A stretch of 64,000 bases of DNA from Bdellovibrionales bacterium (GCA_016713885.1 JADJOF010000001.1:868001-932000); one strand, 5' to 3'; positions 1 through 9,371 are shown, numbered from the stretch's first letter. The notes: generated by a model from the sequence alone, not told the origin. Program-made: numbers and translations.

Positions 1-317
1 GGGATAAGGCTGCGCTTGAAACAATCCGACGATTCTCTGTGGAGGTCCGACAAGAGATCGGTGCCCTCCTAAGATTGATTCAACAAGGTGAGCAACTGGG
101 ATTGCCGCAATCGAAACCAGTGAAGCAGTTGGCGCCGTCGGCATTCGAGTTGAGGATTAAAGATCGAGATGGAATCTATCGAGTATTCTATGTGTTTTTT
201 GATAAACATCGAGTTTTTGTTCCCCACGCGTTTATAAAGAAATCGCGAAAAACGCCCATGCAAGAAATCGAGACAGGAAGAAGACGTTTAAGGAGGCTGA
301 TCGATGAGAATGAGTAA
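1..317 (+). CDS. HigB/Gp49-type toxin, 5' end outside the window
   Basis: Predicted RelE-superfamily mRNA interferase of the HigB/phage Gp49-like type, the toxin half of a toxin-antitoxin pair. The frame is open to the left edge. A GTG at 39 could serve as a start, but the upstream codons read as LETIRRFSVEVRQEIG, which is the conserved first helix of this family, so the true start lies before base 1. Further on, FELRIKDRDGIYRVFYVFFD and a basic tail match the beta-sheet core and the usual ~110-residue length. The stop overlaps the next gene by 14 bases, typical of toxin-first HigBA operons. The family assignment is firm; toxicity is inferred. Confidence 0.8.
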   Translation, partial: DKAALETIRRFSVEVRQEIGALLRLIQQGEQLGLPQSKPVKQLAPSAFELRIKDRDGIYRVFYVFFDKHRVFVPHAFIKKSRKTPMQEIETGRRRLRRLIDENE

Positions 318-579
318 GCAAGCAAATGAACTGGCGGCTGATCTTGGTCTAAGTGAAGCTGAGGCAGTAGTTATGGAGCTGAAGTCTCAACTTTATAAGC
401 AAGCCTCGGAAAGTATTTTGAAGTCGAAGCTCACTCACGAAGAGATTGCAAAAAAGATCGGAACTTCAAGAGCGCGAATCACTCGAATCGCCAATCTGGC
501 GGAAAACAGTTTGTCCATGGAGCTTCTTGTTAAAATCATCTTCGCATTGGAAAACAAGGTTCCGTTGAGAGTGGCTTGA
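304..579 (+). CDS. HigA-like XRE-family antitoxin
   Basis: Small DNA-binding antitoxin of 91 residues that should bind the preceding toxin and repress the shared promoter. A helix-turn-helix is visible at about residues 45-65 (LTHEEIAKKIGTSRARITRI), followed by a short helix ending in ENKVPLRVA. It starts with ATG inside the end of the toxin gene, so translation is probably coupled. The operator lies outside the window. The N-terminal 40 residues are less conserved and probably carry the toxin-binding part; that is inference. Confidence 0.8.
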   Translation: MRMSKQANELAADLGLSEAEAVVMELKSQLYKQASESILKSKLTHEEIAKKIGTSRARITRIANLAENSLSMELLVKIIFALENKVPLRVA

Positions 580-1429
580 GAAGTTCTTGATTCTGAAAAA
601 TAGCTCCGATGCGGTCGCGCCAAGTGCCATCGTGAAGTTCGAGTCGGTTGCCTGACGGATCGAGGAGATAGATAGATCGGCCAGGGCTTCGGTTTTCTTG
701 CCATTGGTGTGCGCCTGCCGCAGAGATTCGACGTTCGATTTCGACATAGCTTTCGTCAGTTGCTAGAAATGCCACGTGCGAGTAGTCGATTTGGGTAATC
801 TTCGTTCTATCTTCGACGAGAACAAGCCATAGGCGGTCACTTCTCAGGTAGGCACTCTTGCCTTGGTACACATTGAGAATCGAAAACCCTAGTGTCTCTG
901 TGTAAAATTCGATCGCATGTTCAAGATCTCGTACGGTCAAAGTGATGTGACTGAGCCCTTGAATCGCTCCTAGAGTACAGAAGCTTTTTTTTAACAATGA
1001 AAACATTGGTCCATGGATGGAGCGCGAGGCAACCCGCATTCCGGTGTCCTGAAAGCCTTGTTTTTTATAAAACGAGTCGGACGATGGTTCTGGCAAAACA
1101 AGCAACTCACGCCAGCCTTGTTTCTTTGCAAGAGAGAAGATGTACTGACAGCACATGTGCCCTACGCCATGACCGATTCGTTGCGGAGAAATCCACAGAT
1201 GGTCGAGATACTTGTCGCCGTCTTTTTCGGCGACCGCGAAGAAACCAATGACTAACTCTGACTCGACAATTTCGAAGCAGAGGTTTTCGACAAGATAGGA
1301 CGAGTCGATATGTAAAAGTGGCAGTGCATCGTCCAAATACGCCTTTGGATAGGGCCAATGGCTTTTTGAGGCTCGAACAACATGATTGATGATTGATAGT
1401 GACTCTTCGCGGGTTCGCCTGATTTGCAT
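536..1429 (-). CDS. GNAT acetyltransferase fused to a FosA-like glyoxalase domain
   Basis: A 297-residue two-domain protein. Residues 1 to ~150 are a GNAT N-acetyltransferase with the acetyl-CoA loop RIGHGVG. Residues ~165-285 are a vicinal-oxygen-chelate domain very close to the fosfomycin thiol transferase FosA. It has SHITLTV (first metal His and substrate Thr), DYSHVAF (second His), NRLELHDG (metal Glu) and the NRSPGRSIY substrate loop. FosA Lys90 is replaced by Gln. The frame stays open to 1630, but the ATG at 1429 has a GAGGA ribosome site 9 bases upstream and the extra N-terminus has no GNAT similarity. The 3' end overlaps the antitoxin gene on the other strand by 44 bases. Fosfomycin resistance is possible but not proven. 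Confidence 0.78.
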   Translation of the reverse strand: MQIRRTREESLSIINHVVRASKSHWPYPKAYLDDALPLLHIDSSYLVENLCFEIVESELVIGFFAVAEKDGDKYLDHLWISPQRIGHGVGHMCCQYIFSLAKKQGWRELLVLPEPSSDSFYKKQGFQDTGMRVASRSIHGPMFSLLKKSFCTLGAIQGLSHITLTVRDLEHAIEFYTETLGFSILNVYQGKSAYLRSDRLWLVLVEDRTKITQIDYSHVAFLATDESYVEIERRISAAGAHQWQENRSPGRSIYLLDPSGNRLELHDGTWRDRIGAIFQNQELLKPLSTEPCFPMRR

Positions 1430-1455
1430 ATTGAAAGTCCTCACAAGACTCGAGA

Positions 1456-1758
1456 TTACCAGTAGCGGGCGTCGACTTCGATATCGCCGGGGCCGATGAC
1501 CTGGCAGCTGATGCGCTCTTGGGGGTCGGCCTGGATCTTTTTGAGCAAAAAACTCTCGTGCTGGGAGGGCGCCGATGCGTTGCCAGAGACAAAGAGCCGA
1601 CATTTTGTGCAGACGCCATCGCCTCCGCAAGATGAAGCGACGGGAAGCCCGATCTCCATGAGACGATCCATCAGCGACTGGCCGGCGGGCCAGGCTATTT
1701 CGCCATGCTGCGACTGAAGCAGAGGGTTTTTAAAGCGAATTCGACCGATGGTGTCCAC
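1456..1758 (-). CDS. [2Fe-2S] ferredoxin
   Basis: Small electron carrier of 100 residues. Cluster ligands are in SSCGGDGVCTKCRLF (C-x5-C-x2-C) with a fourth Cys in ISCQV near residue 83. This is the spacing of the adrenodoxin/reductase-associated ferredoxin domain rather than the plant C-x4-C type. No flavin or NADH domain is attached, so it is a free carrier whose partner cannot be named. It lies 26 bases upstream of the GNAT-FosA gene on the same strand and is divergent from trxB, so 1759-1833 should hold both promoters. Confidence 0.85.
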   Translation of the reverse strand: MDTIGRIRFKNPLLQSQHGEIAWPAGQSLMDRLMEIGLPVASSCGGDGVCTKCRLFVSGNASAPSQHESFLLKKIQADPQERISCQVIGPGDIEVDARYW

Positions 1759-1833
1759 TGGACCTAGTCTAGCGGTCTCCGCCGCGCGAGGCTATAGTTG
1801 GACCGAAAATCTTTACGGCCTTAGGCTCTACGC

Positions 1834-2790
1834 ATGACTCAATCAAGTATCGAAAAGCTCATCATTATTGGTTCCGGCCCTGCGGGCTACACATCTGCGA
1901 TTTATTCTTCGCGCGCACTTTTGCAGCCGCTCATGTTTGAGGGTGAGGAGTCGGGCGGTCAGTTGATGATCACGACAGAGGTTGAGAACTTTCCGGGATT
2001 TCCTGAGGGCGTAACCGGGCCAGAGTTGATGGACCATATGCGCAAGCAAGCTGAGCGTTTCGGCACGCGTTTTGTTCGCAAAAATGTCACCAAAGTCGAC
2101 TTCAGTTCGCGTCCCTTCAAGGTCTGGGTTGGGAATGAAATGTACCAGTCGAAAGCGGTGATCGTGGCGACAGGTGCCAGCGCAAAATACTTGGGGTTAC
2201 CGAGTGAGAAGGCGTTTGCGAACAAAGGTGTGTCGGCTTGCGCGACTTGCGACGGCGCGTTTTTCAGAAACATGGAAGTTGCGGTCGTTGGAGGCGGCGA
2301 CACGGCGATGGAAGAGGCGACCTTCCTCACTCGTTTTGCAAAAAAAGTTTATATCATTCACCGCCGCGATTCGTTTCGTGCCTCGAAGATCATGGTCGAC
2401 AAAGCGCTGAACAATCCGAAGATTGAAGTACTTTGGAACACGGTGATCGACGAGATTGTCGGCGATAAGTTTGTGACGGGTGCGCATATTACGAACCTTG
2501 CGACGAAAGAAAAGAAGCTACTGGCTTTGCAGGGCGTGTTCCTTGCGATTGGTCACCAGCCGAACACGGCTGTGTTTGGTGGTCAGCTTGAGACCGACGA
2601 AACAGGGCATCTAAAAACGAAATCGCATTCGTCATACACTTCGATTGAAGGTGTGTTTGCATGCGGAGACGTTCAAGATCACATCTATCGACAGGCGATT
2701 ACGGCTGCAGGTAGCGGCTGTATGGCCGCGATCGACGCCGAACGTTGGCTCGAACGAAACCTCACAAGGTTAGTTGAACGGAATGTCTAA
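1834..2790 (+). CDS. trxB: thioredoxin reductase
   Basis: Cytosolic flavoenzyme that reduces thioredoxin with NADPH. At 318 residues it has the normal length. The N-terminal FAD motif is GSGPAGYTSA, the redox-active pair is CATCDG, the NADPH motif is GGGDTAMEEA, and the C-terminal FAD motif is ACGDVQD. All catalytic features are intact. The stop codon overlaps an ATG at 2783 that probably belongs to the following receiver-domain gene, so the two may be co-transcribed. Confidence 0.97.
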   Translation: MTQSSIEKLIIIGSGPAGYTSAIYSSRALLQPLMFEGEESGGQLMITTEVENFPGFPEGVTGPELMDHMRKQAERFGTRFVRKNVTKVDFSSRPFKVWVGNEMYQSKAVIVATGASAKYLGLPSEKAFANKGVSACATCDGAFFRNMEVAVVGGGDTAMEEATFLTRFAKKVYIIHRRDSFRASKIMVDKALNNPKIEVLWNTVIDEIVGDKFVTGAHITNLATKEKKLLALQGVFLAIGHQPNTAVFGGQLETDETGHLKTKSHSSYTSIEGVFACGDVQDHIYRQAITAAGSGCMAAIDAERWLERNLTRLVERNV

Positions 2791-2844
2791 AAACTCGACG
2801 CCAAAGATCTTGTTGATAAAATTGAACGCCTGGCGCGCGAGCGC

Positions 2845-3279
2845 ATGGCTGAGGGCCAGGTCGTTGATCTTGCGGCGTTGAGACAGCTCAAGGCGCAGAA
2901 AGCAAAGCCAACCGTTCTCGTCATCGAAGATGATGAGACGATGCGGGCGGCGTTGAAGCGAATTTTAGAGACCGACGGTATTGACGTCAGAACGGCCGCC
3001 GATGGAACGCAACTGGGCGCTGCGCTCGACAACAAGATGGTCGATCTCATTATGCTCGATATCGGGCTTCCCTGGATCAACGGTTTTGAGTTGGCGAAAC
3101 TCTTGAAAGAGCATCCGGTGCTCAAGAGTATTCCGCTGATTTTTGTCAGCGGTCATACCAGTGACGCCGATGTGAAGCAGGGCTTCTCGGTCGGCGCTGA
3201 TGACTACATCAAAAAGCCATTCGATATTGAAAAGGTCCGTCGCGCCGTTCAAGCGCTGCTCAAACTCAATAAGGTTTAA
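2845..3279 (+). CDS. single-domain response regulator (receiver)
   Basis: A CheY-like receiver of 144 residues from the ATG at 2845, with no output domain. Acidic pocket VIEDDE, phospho-acceptor Asp in LIMLDIGLP, switch region FVSGH and Lys in YIKKPFD are all present. The same frame reads well upstream, as KLDAKDLVDKIERLARER from 2791, and an ATG at 2783 overlaps the trxB stop. Adding one A to the run at 2789-2793 would join them and give about 165 residues beginning MSKKLDAKDL. The true start is therefore probably 2783 and the 5' end is frameshifted here. The cognate kinase is not in the window. Confidence 0.88.
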   Translation: MAEGQVVDLAALRQLKAQKAKPTVLVIEDDETMRAALKRILETDGIDVRTAADGTQLGAALDNKMVDLIMLDIGLPWINGFELAKLLKEHPVLKSIPLIFVSGHTSDADVKQGFSVGADDYIKKPFDIEKVRRAVQALLKLNKV

Positions 3280-3282
3280 GGC

Positions 3283-4269
3283 TTACTGCGGCTTCGCGAG
3301 CAAGCACGATGTCTGATGATCAGCTCGCGTGAGCTTCAGCTGCGGAGCTTCGCCTTTACACTGTTCCGTTGCAATCGGGCAGCGCGGATGGAAGTGGCAG
3401 CCCGACGGCGGACGAATTGGCGACGGCACATCACCCGTGAGGATGATACGCTGTTCGGTTCGGCGCGGATTGGGTGTCGGAATCGCTGAAAGCAGAGCCT
3501 TGGTGTACGGATGAGTCGGATGCTTGTAGAGCTCTTCGCCTTCGGCAATCTCGACAATGCGACCGAGGTACATAACCGCGACGCGATTTGAGATGTGCTC
3601 CACGACCTTCAAGTCATGCGCGATGAAGAGATAGGTGAGTCCGAGTTTTTGCTGCAGATCCATCAACAGGTTGATGACCTGGGCTTGGATGGAAACATCG
3701 AGAGCTGAAACGGGCTCATCGCAAACGATGAACTCTGGCTCAACGGCAAGAGCGCGTGCGATGCCGATACGCTGGCGCTGCCCGCCCGAGAATTCATGTG
3801 GATATCGGTTGAAGTGCTCAGGGCGAAGTCCAACTGTTTCAAGGAGTTGCTTCACGCGATCTTCGCGATCTTTTTTCGAATTAAAGAGACCGTGAATCTC
3901 AAGTGGCTCGGTGATGATCGAACCGACGGTCATTCGCGGGTTCAAACTGGCGTAGGGATCTTGGAAAATGATCTGCATTTTCCGACGAAGCGCACGCAGC
4001 CCTTCGCCTTCGAGAGTGGTGATGTCTTGGCCGTTCATGATGACTTGGCCAGATGTCGGTTCAATCAGGCGAATGATACAGCGACCGAGCGTCGATTTTC
4101 CGCAGCCGGATTCACCGACAAGACCGAGAGTTTCGCCTTTGCGAATTTCAAGGTTGATGCCTTGAACGGCTTTGACGCTTGCGACTTCGCGGCCGAGCAA
4201 TCCGCCTTTGATAGGGAAAGACTTGGTGAGATCTTTAACTTGGATCAACGGTTGGTTTTGCGTGCTCAT
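3283..4269 (-). CDS. oligopeptide/dipeptide ABC transporter ATP-binding protein, OppF/DppF type
   Basis: One of two ATPases of a peptide importer, acting on the cytoplasmic face. The 328 residues contain Walker A GESGCGKST, ABC signature EFSGGQRQRIGIARAL, Walker B FIVCDEPVSALD and the switch His in LFIAHDLKVV. The C-terminal oligopeptide-transporter extension is present, with cysteines in HFHPRCPIATEQC. Its ATG overlaps the stop of the upstream ATPase gene (ATGA), showing translational coupling. It is the last gene of the operon running from 9193 to 3283. Confidence 0.93.
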   Translation of the reverse strand: MSTQNQPLIQVKDLTKSFPIKGGLLGREVASVKAVQGINLEIRKGETLGLVGESGCGKSTLGRCIIRLIEPTSGQVIMNGQDITTLEGEGLRALRRKMQIIFQDPYASLNPRMTVGSIITEPLEIHGLFNSKKDREDRVKQLLETVGLRPEHFNRYPHEFSGGQRQRIGIARALAVEPEFIVCDEPVSALDVSIQAQVINLLMDLQQKLGLTYLFIAHDLKVVEHISNRVAVMYLGRIVEIAEGEELYKHPTHPYTKALLSAIPTPNPRRTEQRIILTGDVPSPIRPPSGCHFHPRCPIATEQCKGEAPQLKLTRADHQTSCLLAKPQ

Positions 4270-5286
4270 GCGTGTGCCTCATCTAGGCGAACTTCAGTTG
4301 ATGGGTGGTAGCAGGCCACCATGTGTTTATCGCTTGATCCAGTTGCAGGTTTCAGTGCCGGCTGTTCGCGACCGCAGTCCTCTTGTGCGAACTTGCAGCG
4401 ATCTTGGAAGCGGCAACCTTTTGGAAGTTTAAACATCGACGGAACCAGTCCTGGAATTGTCTCGAGGCGTTCGCGCTTGTGTCCGGTCTCAAAGTGCGGA
4501 ATCGAGTTGAGCAGGCCCTGCGTATAGCGATGCTTTGGGCGGTAGAAGATATCTTCAACAGTTCCGTATTCGACGATCTTTCCCGCGTACATCACGGCGA
4601 CGTCGTTGCAAGTCTCGGCGACAACGCCGAGATCGTGCGTGATCAGAATCATCGACGCATTGAACTCTTTTTGGAGTTTGCGGATGAGTTCGAGGATCTG
4701 TGCCTGGATGGTGACGTCGAGAGCTGTTGTCGGTTCGTCTGCAATCAAGAGGCGTGGGTTACATGACAGTGCCATCGCGATCATGATCCGCTGGCGCATA
4801 CCGCCCGAGAGTTGGTGCGGGTAATCGTCGACGCGCTTATCGGGTTCGGGGATACCGACGAGCTTCAGCATCTCGACCGTTTTGGCGGATCTGTTGTTTT
4901 GAAAGGCCTTTTTGATGCAGTTCAATCGCTTCGCCGATTTGGTTGCCGACGGTGAATACGGGATTGAGCGAAGTCATTGGCTCTTGGAAAATCATCGCGA
5001 TTTCGTTGCCGCGAATTTTTCGCATTTCTTCGTCTGAGAGAGTCAGAAGATTTCGCCCGTTGAAATTGATCTCACCGCCCTCGATTTTTCCGGGAGGGTT
5101 GGGAATCAGGCGCATGATGGAGAGCGAGGTTACCGATTTTCCACAGCCCGATTCACCGACGATGCCGAGAGTTTTTCCCTCTTCGAGTTTGAAGCTCACG
5201 TCATCAACCGCCAAGAAATGACCGTCATCGGTTTTAAAACCGGTCTTCAGATTCTTGACCTCGAGCAATGTTTTCGAACCAGTCAT
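4266..5286 (-). CDS. oligopeptide/dipeptide ABC transporter ATP-binding protein, OppD/DppD type (frameshifted)
   Basis: The second ATPase of the peptide importer, read here in two overlapping pieces. The N-terminal half (to ~4886) carries Walker A GESGCGKSV and the Q-loop IFQEPMTSLNP. The C-terminal half (from ~4889) carries the signature QLSGGMRQRIMIAMAL, Walker B LLIADEPTTALD and the C-terminal cysteine motif CRFQDRCKFAQEDC. Dropping one C at about 4885-4889 fuses them into about 339 residues, the family's usual size, and restores KQQIAKTVEMLKLVGIP. The ATG at 5286 is preferred over the GTG at 5298. Sequence error is more likely than decay because both halves are well conserved. Confidence 0.88.
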
Positions 5287-5368
5287 AAGCCAAACCACCG
5301 TAAATCAGTATCGAGATTGCGCATCAAACCCGGCCTAAACTTATATATTCGTTTAGGCGGATCGTCTT

Positions 5369-6291
5369 CTATTTGTTCTTCATTTTCGGATCGAGGGCCT
5401 CTCTCAGTGCGTCATTGAACAAGTTGAAAGAGAGGATCAGTCCAAACATAAACATCGTCGCTGCCGCGAGGTTGCCCCAGTACGGACGGGCGAGCTCGTT
5501 TTCGCGTCATCGATCATCAGTCCCCAGCTCGGTTGGCTTGGATCGACACCGAGGCCGAGATAACTGAGAATGACCTCGATTTTGATCGCTGAAACAAATC
5601 CTAAGCCAAACTGTACAAAGGCCAAATGGGCCACGTTCGGAAGAATATGGCCGAAGATTTTGCGGCGATCATTGGCACCGAGGGCGTGGGCCGCCATGAC
5701 GTAGTCGCGGTGCTTGTGTTTAAAGAACTCTCCGCGCACGAGACGCGCCGTGGTCACGCAGCTTGTGAGGCCGACTGCGATGAAGACGTTGATCAATCCG
5801 CGACCCAAAACAAATGTCAGCGATGGAATGAGCAGGATGTAGGGAATGGAATCGACCGTCGTGTACAGCCAAACAATAGCCGCATCGACCTTACCGCCGA
5901 AGTAACCGGCGACGGAACCCAGAACGAGTCCGATAACGAGCGACAGTGTCGATGCCAGAAGGCCGATAGAAATCGCGGTGACCGTTCCGTGAATGGCGCG
6001 GCCCAAGATATCGCGGCCGAAGATATCGGTTCCAAACGGATGACTCAGCGAAATCGAGGCATATGCATCGGCCTGATTGGGGACCGAAATATCGGGATAG
6101 AGAATACCGGCCACGGCCAAAGCGGCGATGATCACGTAGAGCAAAATAACATAGAACGAGACAACGCCGAGTTTGTTCTTCTTAAAGCGGCGGAAGGCAT
6201 CCCACCACAATGAGTTTCGTGAGGTTGAGTTTGTAGAGGTGCTGGCCGCGGCCGCCGTGAGCGGGAGCGAATCTGTATTTGGCATCGACAT
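5369..6291 (-). CDS. peptide ABC transporter permease, OppC/DppC type (frameshifted near 3' end)
   Basis: Inner-membrane permease of the peptide importer. It has a long N-terminal cytoplasmic tail, a first helix near residues 40-62 and the DppC hallmark HPFGTDIFGRDILGRAIHG. The EAA-loop region carries AAHALGANDRRKIFGHILPN. The frame is broken at the T-run 5499-5502: adding one base gives DDAKNELARPYWGNL, then a last membrane helix, then NDALREALDPKMKNK and a TAG at 5369. Restored length is about 307 residues, as usual. The gene lies 9 bases after the partner permease. Confidence 0.88.
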
Positions 6292-6300
6292 GGCTCCTCC

Positions 6301-7203
6301 TTAGCTGAGTTTCACTCGTGGATCGACGGCGCTATACAGAACATCCGCCAAAAGGTTGAAGATCATGTAGGCCATCGCTGAAATCACAGTGAAGGCTTTG
6401 ATAACAGGGAAGTCTGAATCGTTCAGAGCCTTGATCACAGTTCCGCCAAGACCGGGGATGCCGAAGAAGTTTTCGATCAACACAGAGCCGGTGATGAGGA
6501 CAGGCATTTCGATGACCACGACAGTGATGATTGGAATCATGGCGTTCTTTAAAACGTGTTTGGCGAAGACATGCTTCTCGGCAAGGCCCTTGGCGCGCGC
6601 CGTGCGCACATAATCCTGGAACACCTCATCCATGATCACCGTGCGGTAGATCAGAATATTCGGACCAAGACTCAAGACGAACAGAATGATCCACGGGAGT
6701 ACGAGATATTCCCAGCGTCCGGTCCATGATGGGTCCCAGCCGGAAATAGGGAAAAGGCCGCCTTGGAAAGCCAAGACATACTGGAGAGCCAGGATATAGA
6801 CCAGAGAACTGACACTGAGGAGTCCAAGGCAGACGACGACCGTTCCACGATCGAGGATCGTGCCCCGGCCATAGACGGCAAAGAGTGCGAGCAAAATACA
6901 AAAGACCACTGAAGCGACAAACGACGGAACAGTGAGGGAGAGAGTAGCTCCCAAGCCATCGGTGATCATGGTGGAGATCTCTTGTTTCGTCGCCCATGAG
7001 CGACCGTAGTCGAAGGTCACGATCTGTTTAACGAAGAACAAGTATTGTTCGCCGACCGAGCGATCGAGGCCGAGTTCGGCGCGGATCTCGGCCACACGCT
7101 CGACAGTCGCATGCTTGCCCGCAAAGCGAACGGCAGGATCGCCGCCAACCAAGTTGAACAGCGTGAAGGTGAGGAAAGTCACCCCAATGAGAATGGGGAT
7201 CAT
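6301..7203 (-). CDS. peptide ABC transporter permease, OppB/DppB type
   Basis: Inner-membrane permease that pairs with the OppC-type subunit. It has the N-terminal PILIGVTFLTFTLFNL helix, FGRSW-like substrate-channel region (DYGRSWATKQE), EAA loop YVRTARAKGLAEKHVFAKHV and C-terminal LADVLYSAVDPRVKL. The first ATG is at 7203, but the family normally starts with a Y-I-I-R-R-x-L-Y segment. That segment is encoded just upstream (GYIIRRTLYM) with no ATG, GTG or TTG. An ATT at 7236 sits a few bases after a GGGGG ribosome site, so the real start is probably 7236, either as a rare ATT or a miscalled ATG. Confidence 0.92.
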   Translation of the reverse strand: MIPILIGVTFLTFTLFNLVGGDPAVRFAGKHATVERVAEIRAELGLDRSVGEQYLFFVKQIVTFDYGRSWATKQEISTMITDGLGATLSLTVPSFVASVVFCILLALFAVYGRGTILDRGTVVVCLGLLSVSSLVYILALQYVLAFQGGLFPISGWDPSWTGRWEYLVLPWIILFVLSLGPNILIYRTVIMDEVFQDYVRTARAKGLAEKHVFAKHVLKNAMIPIITVVVIEMPVLITGSVLIENFFGIPGLGGTVIKALNDSDFPVIKAFTVISAMAYMIFNLLADVLYSAVDPRVKLS

Positions 7204-7335
7204 GTACAGCGTTCGACGAATGATATAGCCAAAAATGGGACACCCCCAAAAAACGAAAACCCCGAGAGGTTGTAAGCGACTAGATCAATTACTTAGTCGC
7301 GTCAAACCTCGGAGTGACTTTGTTTTTTTCCCCTA

Positions 7336-7352
7336 GTGGCCTTTGGGGCCAC
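7336..7352. promoter_or_regulatory. intercistronic hairpin between binding-protein and permease genes
   Basis: A 6-base-pair perfect stem (GTGGCC / GGCCAC) with a 5-base loop, just after the stop of the binding-protein gene on the minus strand. No U-run follows it in that direction, so it is not a standard terminator. Stem-loops here often protect the abundant binding-protein mRNA relative to the downstream permease genes; that role is inferred. Confidence 0.4.
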
Positions 7353-7364
7353 CATAAAAAGGAC

Positions 7365-9193
7365 TTATAACTTGCTGCCCAGATCGGCGCGTTTCTTCGC
7401 GTCGACGCGGATGTACTTTGGATAGTCGTTGGCGACCTCGGTCCACTTGAAGTTGCCGACCCAGCCATGAACCAGGCGGTAGCCCAAGCGGTGGGCGTTG
7501 AAGATCCACGGCGACTCGTCAGCAACGATGTCGCGAAGCTTGCGGTAGAGCTTCGTGCGCTCTTCGCCGGCAGGGAGCTTCAGCGATTCTTCATAGAGCT
7601 TATCGAACTCAAGGTTGGTGAACGATGAGTCGTTTGGACCTGGAGTTTTGTTTTTTGAGTAGAAGAGCTGGAAGAAGTTCTGTGCGTCCGGATAGTCAGC
7701 ACCCCAAGCAATACCGAAGATCTGAGCTTTCTGACCTTTGATTTTTTCTTGGAATTGCGGCCACGTGTTCGAATTGATTTTCACCTTGATGCCGAGGGCA
7801 GCCATCGACTGTGCAAAGAACTCGGCACCTTGGCGTGCGGTGGCATCCGACAGACCTTCGTAGGTCAGCTCTGGAGCGCCCTTGCCTTCCGGGAAGCCGG
7901 CTTTGGCGAGGAGTTCTTTCGCTTTGGCGAGATCAAACTCAGCGTTGGGGTTCTTGTAAACGTCATCGTAGGCGTCGACACCGGGAGGAATTGGGCCTTG
8001 AGCGGCGACGCCGCGACCGTTGAGGAACTTTTGAATGTAGGTCTTGGAGTCAAAAGCCTTCGAGATCGCTTGGCGGAGGAGCTTGTTTTTTCCAAGTTCC
8101 TTATCGGTCATATTGAAGCCGATGTAGGTAACATCGAGAGCCGGGGTGACGTCGAGAGCCATGGCTTTTGCGCCAAGCTCGGGAGCAATTTTATTGTCCT
8201 TCACTGCGTTCTCGAAGTTGTCCTTCGGGATATCGAACCAGTCGAAATTTCCCTTTAGGCCGTTTTGCCAGCGGGGCTGATCCTCGACGATCTCGTTGAA
8301 GACGAGCTTATCGATAAACGGAACCTGCTTGCCCGCATCAACGAGAAGGCCCTTTTCGGCATCACCAGGTGCGCCTTCAGCGGGATAGGTTTCGGGGCGA
8401 TAGCTCGGGTTTTTCTTGAGAGTGATTTTTGAATTACGAACCCAGTCCGCCGATTTTTCAAGTACAAATGGGCCGGTGCCGACGGGGTTATTGAGGAATT
8501 CTTTGCCGTACTTCTCAACGGCTTCTTTTGGAACAATCGAGGCAAAAGGCATGGCCAGAACAAATGGGAGTTGGTGGTAAACGCCAGTGAGTTTCACAAC
8601 GAGTGTGTTGCTATCAGTTGCTGTTAATCCCTCAACAGGAGTGTCGTAGTTGGCCTTTTCGGCCTTCACCATTTGCGCCCATTCATTGAGGCCCTTGATC
8701 TTGCCGTCGAAAATCCAAAAGCCTTCGCTCGCATTGCGAGGATCAGCGAGACGCTTCCACGAATAGATGAAATCTTGAGCTGTGATCTCGCGACCTTTGC
8801 CGTCTTTGAAGGCGGCGTTGTCGTGGAATTTCACACCCTTCTTAATTTTGAAGGTGTAAGTGAGGCCGTCTTTGAAACTTCGGGCATTGCTTCTGCTAGA
8901 GCGGGTTGAGAGTGAAGGGGCGCTTTCAGGTAGTTGTACTCGAGCAAGCCTTCGTACATCTGTGCAATGACGGTTGAAGAGTAGAGGTCGTTGGCGCTGA
9001 TAGGATCGAGGCCTTTGACGTTCGCGCGCAGAACCAGGTTCAGCGAGTTGTCGTTTTCGTCGAAACGCTTTTTGGTACAGCCCGTGATTGCAAGCGCAAT
9101 GGCAACAGCGCCGGCCAGGAGAACCTGAACGAATGTTGCGGTCTGGCCGCGTGGGCGAAATTGGCGAGCGGGATAAGCTTTAGAAAGAGCCAT
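7365..9193 (-). CDS. peptide ABC transporter substrate-binding lipoprotein, OppA/DppA type (frameshifted)
   Basis: Periplasmic binding lipoprotein of the peptide importer (SBP_bac_5 family) and first gene of the operon. The signal peptide ends in a lipobox LAITGC at about residue 40, and an RBS GGAGG precedes the ATG at 9193. The N-terminal piece reads LRANVKGLDPISANDLYSS and PALAEAMPEVS. After the A-run at 8871-8873 the frame changes; adding one A gives VSKDGLTYTFKIKKGVKF and continuous homology to the end. Restored length is about 609 residues. The C-terminal domain carries YIGFNMTDKELGKNKLLRQA, typical of peptide binders. Ligand specificity cannot be read from sequence alone. Confidence 0.9.
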
Positions 9194-9297
9194 TCAATAA
9201 CCTCCGTCCCCTTTTTCGAGGGGGCCGCAATCGTCTAGGAGGCTCCCGAAATCTTGTCAATTGCGCTTGGGGCAGAGGCGCCAGGGCTTAGGAAACC

Positions 9298-9340
9298 ATG
9301 ACACGGCACAGCTTCCGCGGCGAAAGCTGTGCCGTGTCAT
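9298..9340. repeat. palindromic repeat, copy 1 (REP-like)
   Basis: A perfect 17-base inverted repeat (ATGACACGGCACAGCTT and its complement) around a 9-base loop, lying between two minus-strand transcription units. A second related copy is at 12107-12150. It could fold as RNA on either strand and might also work as a terminator, but there is no U-run. Confidence 0.65.
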
Positions 9341-9371
9341 CTCGCTGAGAAGAGGTTTAAGCTCTCTGGTT

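Noticed and set aside
1430..1630. N-terminal extension of the GNAT-FosA frame to 1630
   Set aside because: The extra 67 residues are Arg-rich shadow of the ferredoxin gene; a good ribosome site precedes the ATG at 1429.
5626..6213. Open frame of 195 codons on the plus strand within the OppC-type permease
   Set aside because: Shadow of a membrane-protein gene; the translation is polar and has no family features.
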